A stretch of 64,000 nucleotides of DNA from Yoonia litorea (GTDB lineage: Bacteria; Pseudomonadota; Alphaproteobacteria; Rhodobacterales; Rhodobacteraceae). Below the pieces are notes generated by a model. That model was not told the DNA's origin. It saw nothing but the letters and a program-made list of their open reading frames with translations, and did no database searches. The stretch's first letter is position 1. Every line of letters begins with the position of its first letter. The translations under genes and the position numbers were made by a program. The DNA lies in the NCBI RefSeq assembly GCF_900114675.1, contig NZ_FOZM01000001.1, positions 620,001 to 684,000 on the forward strand, in the 5' to 3' direction. Shown here in pieces: positions 44,004 to 51,856 of the stretch.

Positions 44004-44261
44004 ATGAACGATTCCGTCACAGACACAGCCAGCACGGTCGCAGGGCAGGAGCTACGGCAATTTGTAGAACGCTACGAACGTCTGGAAGCGGAAAAGAAAG
44101 ATATTGCGGACGCACAAAAAGAGGTCATGGCCGAAGCGAAAGGGCGCGGCTATGACGTGAAAGTCCTGCGCAAGATCGTGGCTTTGCGCAAACGCGATGC
44201 GAATGATCTTGCCGAAGAAGAAGCCGTCCTTGAAATGTACAAGGCCGCACTGGGCATGTGA
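44004..44261 (+). CDS. GapR-like nucleoid protein (DUF2312)
   Basis: 85 residues, all helical: QELRQFVERYERLEAEKKDI, ADAQKEVMAEAKGRGYDVKV and LRKIVALRKRDANDLAEEE are the DUF2312/GapR signature. GapR binds overtwisted DNA ahead of replication and transcription and stimulates topoisomerases in Caulobacter. ATG 44004 follows CAGGAGAG; the frame upstream is non-similar. It is monocistronic, convergent with the next gene. Confidence 0.95.
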   Translation: MNDSVTDTASTVAGQELRQFVERYERLEAEKKDIADAQKEVMAEAKGRGYDVKVLRKIVALRKRDANDLAEEEAVLEMYKAALGM

Positions 44262-44264
44262 TCT

Positions 44265-45146
44265 TTATCGAAATGGGAGGATCAGTGTGACACCTTCCAT
44301 TTCGTCCAGACGAGCAATGTCGGCGTCGTAGTTTTCGCTCATCGCGGCAACCAGTTTTTCACTGAGTTCAGGATAGGTCATTTCGTCATCCATCGCGTCT
44401 GGCTTCGCATGTGTCTCCAAGATTTGTGCAAGCACTTCATGGCGCGCAACGCGGGTCATTTGCGGCTCGGTCTTCACCTCTTTATGCAAAGCCGCCATTC
44501 CGTTTTTCGTAACGATCCTGCTGATCAGATCGTGGGCCCCTTCAACCTCCACGTGGTCCGACAGGCCAGATATCGCCCGGATCAGGTCTTCCCAGATCAG
44601 GGGTGTATCTTCGTTGCACCATGTCACAACGCGCGCATGAGGTGCAGTCTTGCGGATGCGACCGATTACATCCGACCAGCGCAACTCCATGGGTGAGAGA
44701 AGACCCAGAAAATCGCGCAGGCGCGCAATCTCTGCGCGGCGCGCGACTTCTTGCAGAAAACTTGCCGGATGCCGAATGCCGATGAAGAAAGTAATCTCAT
44801 CTTCAGGGAACAATCGCGCCATGCCGCGCACTTTGCTTTCGACCTGCGGGTAAAAGATGCCGTGATCAAAAATACGTTTCGGGATTGCGATAAAGTTGTC
44901 GTTTGACAGGACAAGCCGACTCACATCGTCTTCGTCCACAATGGCATCTATCAGAATGTCACGTGTTCCGGCTTTGGGCGGACGCCCATCAAGGGTTTGA
45001 ATCGTCTCGCGGATCAGCCTTCGGTATTTGCTGGGGCCCGGGACCACAGTTTGTTGCGCAAGCAGGGCCCCAGTATTTTTGAGAATTGACTTCAACAGCC
45101 GTTCTTCGTCAGTGCAATTTGCCCCGATGTGGTAGGCGATTTGCAT
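44265..45146 (-). CDS. Conserved hypothetical protein
   Basis: 293 residues, no signal peptide or membrane span. Opening IAYHIGANCTDEERLLKSIL, the middle FFIGIRHPASFLQEVARR and RVVTWCNEDTPLIWEDLI give a distant feel of a sulfotransferase or glycan-related nucleotide fold ('RHP' after a strand), but there is no clear P-loop, so no function is assigned. The 3' end is 3 bp from GapR. Codon use is like its neighbours. Confidence 0.7.
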   Translation of the reverse strand: MQIAYHIGANCTDEERLLKSILKNTGALLAQQTVVPGPSKYRRLIRETIQTLDGRPPKAGTRDILIDAIVDEDDVSRLVLSNDNFIAIPKRIFDHGIFYPQVESKVRGMARLFPEDEITFFIGIRHPASFLQEVARRAEIARLRDFLGLLSPMELRWSDVIGRIRKTAPHARVVTWCNEDTPLIWEDLIRAISGLSDHVEVEGAHDLISRIVTKNGMAALHKEVKTEPQMTRVARHEVLAQILETHAKPDAMDDEMTYPELSEKLVAAMSENYDADIARLDEMEGVTLILPFR

Positions 45147-45275
45147 GAGGTCTGCCCTTTATTCCCCGTCCCGGCATCATAGGTCGAAATGCAGGACAGA
45201 AAACCCGCATTCGCCAATGATGATACAACGGGCAAGGGCCCCGAAAATTTTCACGACACAGTTGCGAAAACCCCA

Positions 45276-45305
45276 TTGCCAAGCGGCATTTTCTGCTGCT
45301 ATACG
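45276..45305 (+). promoter_or_regulatory. Probable promoter for tRNA-Thr
   Basis: TTGCCA (45276-45281), 18-nt spacer, TATACG (45300-45305); start expected near 45312, 37 nt before the tRNA. The surrounding 200 bp holds no other gene. Confidence 0.45.
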
Positions 45306-45348
45306 CCGCCCACTCGCTGATGGCGAGCCTGCCAATCGGTAGACCAGT

Positions 45349-45424
45349 GCCCCTATAGCTCAGCTGGTAGAGCAACTGATTTGTAATCAGTAGGTCCGCG
45401 GTTCGAGTCCGTGTGGGGGCACCA
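45349..45424 (+). tRNA. tRNA-Thr (anticodon TGT)
   Basis: Acceptor stem GCCCCTA pairs with TGGGGGC (one G-U). The D arm is TAGCTCAGCTGGTAGAGCA (TAGCTCAG...AGAGC), and the anticodon stem CTGAT/ATCAG holds loop TTTGTAA, giving TGT at 34-36. The T arm GTTCGAGTCC is present, and CCA (45422-45424) is encoded. It reads ACA codons. Confidence 0.97.
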
Positions 45425-45554
45425 TTTCCGCTCAATAATACAATCGCACGTCCGAATGCCGCGCTATGCATGGCTGCGTACCTTGCGTCGCGATTTGACA
45501 ATCCTTGCCGCAGACCGAAATCAAGCAAGATAGGTCAAAGAATTGGGGGCAGGC

Positions 45555-48014
45555 ATGGACAATCGACAACCTGATCAAGCGCAATGTGTGATCATCGGCG
45601 GCGGTTCTATCGGCTGTAACATTGCCTATCACCTGACCAAGCTTGGGATGCAGGACGTCGTGGTTCTTGAACGTGACAAGCTGACGTCAGGCACCACGTG
45701 GCATGCGGCAGGCGAAATCGTCCCAGCGATCTTGGGCAGTGAATGGGAATGTGAACTCTACACTTATGGCCGTAACCTCATCGCCGGCCTCGAAGAAGAA
45801 ACAGGCCTTGCGACAGGGTGGCGGCAGGACGGGTATATTCAGCCTGCTGATACGCCCGAGCGCTTGGAGGAGCTCCGACGGGGGGCTGCCTTTATGCGGC
45901 GTTTCGGCATAGAAATGCACGAGATCACGGCCGAGGAAGCAGCAGAGAAATTCCCTATTGGTGATTTCTCAAATACGATCGCTGCCTTTTGGTACCCGCT
46001 GGAAGGGCGCACAAACCCGGTTGATACAACCCAAGCCTTGGCGCGCGGTGCGCGGCGCGGCGGTGCGAAGATCGTCGAAGACACCAAGGTCTCCGAAATC
46101 CTCGTGGAGAACGGCACCGTGACCGGTGTGAGGACTGAAAAGGGTGTCATCAAGGCGGAGCATGTTGTCATCGCAGCAGGCATGTGGAGCAGACAGATCG
46201 GCGCAACCATCGGGCTGAACCTGCCACTGCAAGCTGCTGAGCATTATTACCTGATTACCGAGCAGCTTGAGGGCGTCACCCGCGACCTTCCATTGCTAGA
46301 AGACGCGCATACCTGGACGTATTTCCGTGAAGAGACTGGTGGACTGCTGATTGGTCTTTTTGAACCGGATGCCGCGCCTTGGCAGATTGACGCAATTCCG
46401 GAGAACTTCACATTTGGTGAAATCGAACCGGATCTCGATCGGGTTTTGCCGCACCTTGAAAAGTCATTTTCACGCGTCCCTTCCGCAGCGGAGGCAGGGG
46501 TGCGCAAACTCTTTTGTGGTCCCGAAAGCTTTACCCCCGATCTGGCGCCATTGGTCGGTGAAGCACCGCAGGTGCGCAACTGCTGGGTCGCGGCAGGTCT
46601 GAATTCTTTGGGCATTCTGAACGGTCCCGGCATTGGCATGGTGCTGGCGCATTGGATTGTGAACGGACACTGTCCTGTGGATCATACCGCATTCAACGTG
46701 GATCGTTTTGCAGACGGGTCGCAGAATACACCCGCGTTTCGCCGTGCACGGACACCTGAGCTACTGGCCAAGAGTTTCGGCGCGCATTTCCCCAATGACA
46801 GCTTCAAAACCGCGCGCAGGCTCAAACGATCTGCACTTTATGACAGGCTGAAAGCTGCTGGCGCATATTTTTCAGAAGGTAACGGATGGGAAGCACCTGA
46901 CTGGTTCGCCCCGTCGCCCGAAGAGGCAAAGATCACGCAATATAGCTGGGGTCGTCAAAACTGGTGGGACTGGCATGCAGAAGAACACCGCGCAGCGCGC
47001 GAAGATGTCGTGCTCATGGATATGTCCTCGATGTCAAAGTTCTTGGTGCAAGGGCCCGACGCATGCACGCTGCTCAATCGCATCAGTTGCAACCACGTCG
47101 ATGTTCCGGACGGGCGTGTGGTCTATACGGCATGGACCAACGAACTTGGTGGCTTTGAAGCGGATCTGACGGTGACGCGGCTGTCGCGCGAAAAGTACCT
47201 GGTGATTGTTGGGGAAAACTCCCATGGTCATACCGAGACATGGATGCGAAAGCACCTGCGGCCCGGTGAGTTCGTGACCATTACCGATATGACCAGTGGG
47301 ATCACGCAGATCAACGTACACGGTCCGAAAGCGCGTGCCTTGATGGAACGGGTGAGCGACGCGGATCTCAGCAACGACGGCTTTCCGTTCATGACAGCAC
47401 GCGAAATCGACGTCGGCTTCTTCATGGTGACTGCCCTACGCGTGACCTTTGTCGGCGAACTTGGTTGGGAACTTCACGTCCCGACAATTCATGCGGTCCA
47501 AGTCTATGATCTGCTGATGGCGGAGGGGCAGGAACTGGGTGTGCGCAATGCCGGGATGCAAACACTATCATCCTTGCGTCTAGAAAAGGCCTATCGCGAT
47601 TTCGGCATAGACGTCGATAATACAGACAATCCAATCGAGGCCGGCTTGGGGTTTGCCGTCAAACTCGACAAACCAAGCGGCTTTATCGGTCGTGATGCCC
47701 TTGCAGGGATAAAGTCGCGGGGCACACCGCGGAACCGCATGTTGCAATTCCTGCTCAACGATCCCGAGCCGCTGATGCACGGAAACGAGGTCATCTATTG
47801 TGACGGGCAGCCGGTTGGGCACATTCAGGTCGGGGCATACGGACATACACTCGGCGGTGCTGTCGGGATCGGTTTTGCGGAGACGGACGATCCGCTCACC
47901 GCGCAAATCGTGTCGGAAAGCCAGTGGGAGATTGATATTGCCGGGGCAAGATACTCTGCCAAGGCCTCTCTGAAGCCGCTTTTTGACCCAGCAATGGACA
48001 AGATCAAATGTTGA
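45555..48014 (+). CDS. FAD-dependent oxidoreductase with GcvT domain (dimethylglycine/sarcosine dehydrogenase family)
   Basis: About 819 residues. FAD-binding GxGxxG is at the start (VIIGGGSIGCNIAYHLTKLG), followed by a His-containing TSGTTWHAAGEI, where this family attaches FAD covalently. The middle domain is FAO_M-like, and from about 430 the GcvT folate-binding fold runs to the end (MDMSSMSKFLVQGPDA, GELGWELHVPT, LRLEKAYRDFG). It oxidises an N-methylated amino acid and passes the one-carbon unit to tetrahydrofolate. Its neighbours are a LysR regulator, an aldehyde dehydrogenase and a dipeptidase, so a methylated-amine catabolic unit is likely. Start ATG 45555. Confidence 0.92.
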   Translation: MDNRQPDQAQCVIIGGGSIGCNIAYHLTKLGMQDVVVLERDKLTSGTTWHAAGEIVPAILGSEWECELYTYGRNLIAGLEEETGLATGWRQDGYIQPADTPERLEELRRGAAFMRRFGIEMHEITAEEAAEKFPIGDFSNTIAAFWYPLEGRTNPVDTTQALARGARRGGAKIVEDTKVSEILVENGTVTGVRTEKGVIKAEHVVIAAGMWSRQIGATIGLNLPLQAAEHYYLITEQLEGVTRDLPLLEDAHTWTYFREETGGLLIGLFEPDAAPWQIDAIPENFTFGEIEPDLDRVLPHLEKSFSRVPSAAEAGVRKLFCGPESFTPDLAPLVGEAPQVRNCWVAAGLNSLGILNGPGIGMVLAHWIVNGHCPVDHTAFNVDRFADGSQNTPAFRRARTPELLAKSFGAHFPNDSFKTARRLKRSALYDRLKAAGAYFSEGNGWEAPDWFAPSPEEAKITQYSWGRQNWWDWHAEEHRAAREDVVLMDMSSMSKFLVQGPDACTLLNRISCNHVDVPDGRVVYTAWTNELGGFEADLTVTRLSREKYLVIVGENSHGHTETWMRKHLRPGEFVTITDMTSGITQINVHGPKARALMERVSDADLSNDGFPFMTAREIDVGFFMVTALRVTFVGELGWELHVPTIHAVQVYDLLMAEGQELGVRNAGMQTLSSLRLEKAYRDFGIDVDNTDNPIEAGLGFAVKLDKPSGFIGRDALAGIKSRGTPRNRMLQFLLNDPEPLMHGNEVIYCDGQPVGHIQVGAYGHTLGGAVGIGFAETDDPLTAQIVSESQWEIDIAGARYSAKASLKPLFDPAMDKIKC

Positions 48015-48092
48015 TCTTGGGTCAGTGTAGATAGACAGGTTTGCGTGAATTACGCTATCTGGCAGCAGCTACACGTTGTCGGAGCGCCTGAA

Positions 48093-48968
48093 ATGTCTAT
48101 CAAAATTGAAATGCTTCGCTGTTTTGCCGCCGTTGTCGAACATGGCCGGCTTGCAGATGCAGCATCGTCTTTGGACCGGACAACGTCAGCCGTTTCAATG
48201 ATGCTGTCGCAATTTGAGGATCGTATCGGAAAGCCGCTCTTTGAGACCAGCCGGAAGTCGAAACTGACCCCCCTCGGGACACAGATCTACAACGAAGCAC
48301 GGCGTGAGCTGGATCACTTTGATCGGACGATTTCCAACATCGAAGGTCTTGCCGTTGCGCAAATCGGTCGCGTGCGTCTTGCTGTAACACCGTCCGTCGG
48401 GTCTGTTTTGATGCCATCTGTCCTGCAGACATTCATGGCGCGCTATCCGGACGTCCGGGTCGAGATGCGTGATATGACCAGCGTCGGTGTGCAGCAGGCA
48501 CTTTCTGCAGGTGAAGCCGATATCGGAATCGCAACACTTGGACCCTCACCGGGTCTGCGGTTGGAACGCCTTTTTACGGATGATTTCGGCGTTGTGTGCC
48601 GTAAAGACAATGTTCTTGCGCTGGCAAATGTTCCGGTCAGTTGGAGTGACTTGGGAAATCAGACCTTCATCGCCAACGGGCTCTGTTCGTTGGTGCATCA
48701 CCCGGGCTTTCAGCCGACGTTGCAAAACGCGCCGCTGAATGTGCCCAACACCTCGTCGCTTTTGGCATTGGTGCGGGCAGGGGTCGGTGTCACGCTTTTG
48801 CCGAAACTTGCGCTTCTTCCGATGGCAGATGACCTGGCGTTCTTGCCACTCGCAGACGACCGCGTGCAGCGCGAGGTTTTTCTGGCGGCAGGTGAACCAC
48901 ATCTGATGTCGCCTGCGGCTAACGCGTTCGTTGCCACGATCAAAACCTCTGATTTTCACCATAGCTGA
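48093..48968 (+). CDS. LysR-family regulator
   Basis: 291 residues. An N-terminal winged helix (KIEMLRCFAAVVEHGRLADAAS, TTSAVSMMLSQFEDRIGKPLF, TPLGTQIYNEARR) is followed by the periplasmic-binding-type effector domain (GRVRLAVTPSVGSVLMPSVL, GEADIGIATL, RAGVGVTLLPKLAL). It stands between the DMGDH-like gene and the aldehyde dehydrogenase, all on the same strand, and a likely binding site follows its stop, so it probably controls the downstream pair. ATG 48093 has GGAG upstream; the earlier in-frame start is weaker. Confidence 0.93.
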   Translation: MSIKIEMLRCFAAVVEHGRLADAASSLDRTTSAVSMMLSQFEDRIGKPLFETSRKSKLTPLGTQIYNEARRELDHFDRTISNIEGLAVAQIGRVRLAVTPSVGSVLMPSVLQTFMARYPDVRVEMRDMTSVGVQQALSAGEADIGIATLGPSPGLRLERLFTDDFGVVCRKDNVLALANVPVSWSDLGNQTFIANGLCSLVHHPGFQPTLQNAPLNVPNTSSLLALVRAGVGVTLLPKLALLPMADDLAFLPLADDRVQREVFLAAGEPHLMSPAANAFVATIKTSDFHHS

Positions 48969-48987
48969 AGAAATCAGAAATTTCTTC
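48967..48987. promoter_or_regulatory. Probable LysR operator
   Basis: Perfect inverted repeat GAAGAAAT-CAGAA-ATTTCTTC (8-nt arms, 5-nt centre) immediately upstream of the -35 of the aldehyde dehydrogenase promoter. The size and T-rich/A-rich arms fit LysR-type sites. Confidence 0.6.
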
Positions 48988-48990
48988 TGT

Positions 48991-49020
48991 TTGACTTAAT
49001 CTTTTGGGATGTGCTGTATA
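48991..49020 (+). promoter_or_regulatory. Probable promoter of the aldehyde dehydrogenase-dipeptidase unit
   Basis: TTGACT (48991-48996), 18-nt spacer, TGTATA (49015-49020), or CTGTAT with 17 nt. It abuts the inverted repeat at 48967-48987, consistent with an activated promoter. Confidence 0.6.
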
Positions 49021-49054
49021 GCCCGAACGCTGGATATCGAAAGGGCTTGAGGAC

Positions 49055-50506
49055 GTGTCAGACAGTTTCAAGAATTACATTGCCGGCGAGTGGGTTTCCG
49101 GCCCGACGGAGGTCGCGAATATCAATCCCTCCGATACGAGCGACGTCATCGGGCATTACGCGCAAGCCAGTGCGGAACAACTCGACGATGCGCTGGCCGC
49201 AGCGCGAATAGCGCAACGCGAATGGGCGAAATACGGTCTCGAGCGCAAACAGAATGCACTCAATGCGATTGGCCATGCACTGATGTCGCGTGCGGAGGAG
49301 CTTGGAAGACTGCTGAGCCGTGAAGAAGGCAAACCCTTTGCTGAAGGCAAAGGTGAGGTCTATCGCGCTGGGCAGTTCTTTACATACTACGCAGCCGAAG
49401 TCCTGCGTCAGATCGGCGACACCGCCGACAGCACGCGTGACGGGATCGAAGTCGATGTGCGCAGGGAGCCTGTCGGTGTCGTTGCAATCATCAGCCCGTG
49501 GAATTTTCCGACGGCCACGGCAAGCTGGAAGATCGCGCCGGCGCTCGCATTCGGCAATGCCGTGATCTGGAAACCAGCGAACCTCACACCTGCCTCTGCG
49601 GTCGCCTTGACCGAGATTATCGCCGCACAGGATATCCCCAAGGGTTTGTTCAATCTTGTGATGGGGGCAGGGCGCGACGTCGGTCAGCGCCTTGTCGAAA
49701 GCCAAAAGGTGGACGCGATCTCCTTCACGGGGTCCGTGCCGGTCGGGAAAGGCATTGCTGCTGCCGCAATCGGCAACCTGACCAAAGTCCAGATGGAGAT
49801 GGGCTCAAAGAATGCCCTCGCTGTGATGGATGACTGTGAACTTGATCTTGCTGTAACCTTGGCGCTCGGAGGCGCGTTTGGCGGAACGGGGCAAAAATGT
49901 ACGGCATCGTCCCGGCTTGTCGTGCATGAAGCCGTCCATGACGCGTTCGTCGAAAAACTGATTGCTGGTGCGGGCGCGATGAAAGTTGGTCACGCCTTGG
50001 CCGATGGGACGCAAATCGGACCTGTCGTGAGTGAAACGCAACTCAATGAAAACCTGCGCTATGTCGAATTGGGGCAGGGCGAGGGCGCTGAACTTGCATG
50101 CGGCGGTGAGCGCCTCCAACTGGAAACCGACGGTTATTTTATGTCGCCCGGTGTATTCATCAACACGACCAACCAGATGCAGATCAACCGCGAAGAGATG
50201 TTCGCGCCGTTGGCGTCCGTCATCAAGGTTGGTAGCTATGACGAGGCTTTGGAAACCGTCAACGATACCAATTTTGGTCTGACGTCCGGAATTGTGACAA
50301 AGAGCCTGGCGCGTGCGACGCATTTCCGGCGAAACGCAAAAACGGGTTGCGTCATGGTCAATCTGCCTACAGCAGGGACCGACTACCATGTTCCATTCGG
50401 TGGACGCGGCGATAGTTCATATGGACCACGGGAACAGGGTCAATATGCGGCCGAGTTCTACACAACCGTGAAGACCGCATACATCTCCTCTGGTCAGCCG
50501 GAGTAG
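49055..50506 (+). CDS. Aldehyde dehydrogenase (2-oxoglutarate-semialdehyde dehydrogenase-like)
   Basis: 483 residues. Catalytic Cys in GTGQKCTASSRLVV (about residue 288), general-base Glu in VQMEMGSKNAL (about 250), and the NAD fold with ISPWNFPTATASWKIAPAL and SFTGSVPVGKGIAA. This Cys motif is typical of 2-oxoglutaric semialdehyde and related ALDHs. The GTG start at 49055 lies behind a LysR operator and a promoter. The M19 dipeptidase gene starts 2 bp after its stop, so both act in one catabolic route, the substrate of which is not fixed by sequence. Confidence 0.92.
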   Translation: MSDSFKNYIAGEWVSGPTEVANINPSDTSDVIGHYAQASAEQLDDALAAARIAQREWAKYGLERKQNALNAIGHALMSRAEELGRLLSREEGKPFAEGKGEVYRAGQFFTYYAAEVLRQIGDTADSTRDGIEVDVRREPVGVVAIISPWNFPTATASWKIAPALAFGNAVIWKPANLTPASAVALTEIIAAQDIPKGLFNLVMGAGRDVGQRLVESQKVDAISFTGSVPVGKGIAAAAIGNLTKVQMEMGSKNALAVMDDCELDLAVTLALGGAFGGTGQKCTASSRLVVHEAVHDAFVEKLIAGAGAMKVGHALADGTQIGPVVSETQLNENLRYVELGQGEGAELACGGERLQLETDGYFMSPGVFINTTNQMQINREEMFAPLASVIKVGSYDEALETVNDTNFGLTSGIVTKSLARATHFRRNAKTGCVMVNLPTAGTDYHVPFGGRGDSSYGPREQGQYAAEFYTTVKTAYISSGQPE

Positions 50507-50508
50507 TC

Positions 50509-51489
50509 ATGTATCTTGTTGATGGCCTGCAGTATGCGAATTGGTCGGAAAAGATCTTCCGCCAGATGCGAGAAGGCGGTGTGGATGCGGTTCATGTGAC
50601 AATCGCCTACCACGAGACCTTTCGCGAAACAGTTCTGAACATCGAACAGTGGAACCGTTGGTTTGAACAGTTCCCTGATCTGATCTTTCAGGGCCGAACG
50701 GCAGACGATATTGCGCGGGCAAAGCAAAGTGGACGCACAGCAATCTTTTTCGGGTTTCAAAATCCAAGCCCCATCGAAGACGACATCGGTTTGGTTGAGG
50801 TGCTTCACACGCTCGGCGCACGGTTTATGCAGCTCAGCTATAATAACCAGTCGCTGCTTGCGACAGGGTGCTACGAAAGCGAAGATCCCGGTATCACCCG
50901 CATGGGACGGCAGGTGATCAAGGAAATGAACAGGGTCGGCATGGTTGTCGATATGAGTCATTCAGCCGATCGTTCTACGATCGAAGCCGCCGAAATGTCG
51001 GAACGACCTATTGCGATTACCCATGCAAACCCCCATCGCTGGCACCCTGCTTTGCGCAACAAACGTGACGAGGTCATTAGGGCGGTTGTAGAGAATGGCG
51101 GGATGATGGGTTTTTCCTTATATCCTCACCACTTGCGCGGCAAATCTGATTGTTCGCTCGAAGACTTCTGCCGAATGGTCGCGGACATCGCCTCTGAATT
51201 TGGCACTTCCAATTTCGGGATCGGCTCTGACCTTTGTCAGGATCACCCTGACAGCGTCGTCACGTGGATGCGGACCGGACGTTGGACCAAGGATGTCGAC
51301 TTTGGTGAAGGATCGGCCGAGCAGCCGGGCTTTCCTGAGATGCCAAACTGGTTTCAGGACAATCGGCATTTCGGGCAAATTGCCGAGGGATTGGCCAGGG
51401 TCGGCTTTGACGAGGCGGAAGTTGCAGGTTTGATGGGTGATAACTGGTATCGGTTTTTCGAAAGCAGTTTTTCTGCGCGCAAAGTCTGA
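50509..51489 (+). CDS. Membrane dipeptidase (peptidase family M19)
   Basis: 326 residues. M19 features: YLVDGLQYANWSEKIF at the front (a D-G-L instead of D-G-H metal motif), GFQNPSPIEDDIGLVEVLHTLGARFMQLSYNNQ (as FMQLSYNNQSLLATGCYE), VGMVVDMSHSADRST, RPIAITHANPH and NFGIGSDLCQDH. The altered first metal motif suggests a distinct substrate from renal dipeptidase. No export signal is visible. It follows the aldehyde dehydrogenase by 2 bp. Confidence 0.88.
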   Translation: MYLVDGLQYANWSEKIFRQMREGGVDAVHVTIAYHETFRETVLNIEQWNRWFEQFPDLIFQGRTADDIARAKQSGRTAIFFGFQNPSPIEDDIGLVEVLHTLGARFMQLSYNNQSLLATGCYESEDPGITRMGRQVIKEMNRVGMVVDMSHSADRSTIEAAEMSERPIAITHANPHRWHPALRNKRDEVIRAVVENGGMMGFSLYPHHLRGKSDCSLEDFCRMVADIASEFGTSNFGIGSDLCQDHPDSVVTWMRTGRWTKDVDFGEGSAEQPGFPEMPNWFQDNRHFGQIAEGLARVGFDEAEVAGLMGDNWYRFFESSFSARKV

Positions 51490-51513
51490 ACACAAACACT
51501 TTTGACGCAAGGT

Positions 51514-51540
51514 GATAAGGAGGCCAATGGCCTCCTTATC
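51514..51540. terminator. Strong hairpin after the dipeptidase gene
   Basis: Perfect 12-bp stem GATAAGGAGGCC/GGCCTCCTTATC (51514-51525, 51529-51540), loop AAT. No T tract follows, so it may be a Rho-dependent end or RNA-stabilising structure. Confidence 0.6.
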
Positions 51541-51608
51541 GGTGAGTGTGGTTGTTAGAGTAGTGCCAAGGCCGCCGTCTTTCTCAATGACCTACGAGGC
51601 ATCTGGCT

Positions 51609-51767
51609 ATGCGAAATACATACCCAAATCAGGATAAAACGTACGACCTGCAAACCCGCGCGCTGGAGTATCGGGAAATCAGCGGCATCGTTCGCAGGTT
51701 ACGTAATCGTTTTAACCTGTGCCAAATATCGGTGATCCTCGAAATTCAAACCATACTACGCGCGTAG
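51609..51767 (+). CDS. Candidate small protein, 52 residues
   Basis: An ATG with GAGG 9 nt upstream opens 52 codons rich in Arg, Ile and Leu (MRNTYPNQDKTYDL... ending EIQTILRA). Middle part EYREISGIVRRLRNRF is amphipathic and basic. There is no known domain. The stop lies within the 18-bp palindrome. It is the only coding candidate in the 367-bp gap 51490-51856. It could instead be untranslated leader DNA. Confidence 0.35.
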   Translation: MRNTYPNQDKTYDLQTRALEYREISGIVRRLRNRFNLCQISVILEIQTILRA

Positions 51768-51770
51768 TAT
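51753..51770. promoter_or_regulatory. Perfect 18-bp palindrome upstream of the LuxR-hydrolase gene
   Basis: ATACTACGCGCGTAGTAT is fully self-complementary, 86 bp before the LuxR-hydrolase start. It has the size of a LuxR/FixJ-type operator. A candidate target for autoregulation by the downstream protein. Confidence 0.6.
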
Positions 51771-51856
51771 TTCAACGTCGGCGGGTAGAGTTTTCGGGTC
51801 GCTTATCTTTATTTCTGCTTGAGGACGCCCTAGCGTCACCTTTGTAAAGAGTCGAC

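Noticed and set aside
51490..51856. Search for an autoinducer synthase or quorum-sensing partner next to the LuxR-type gene
   Set aside because: No LuxI-like frame exists within the window, and the regulator lacks the autoinducer-binding domain of LuxR proper.
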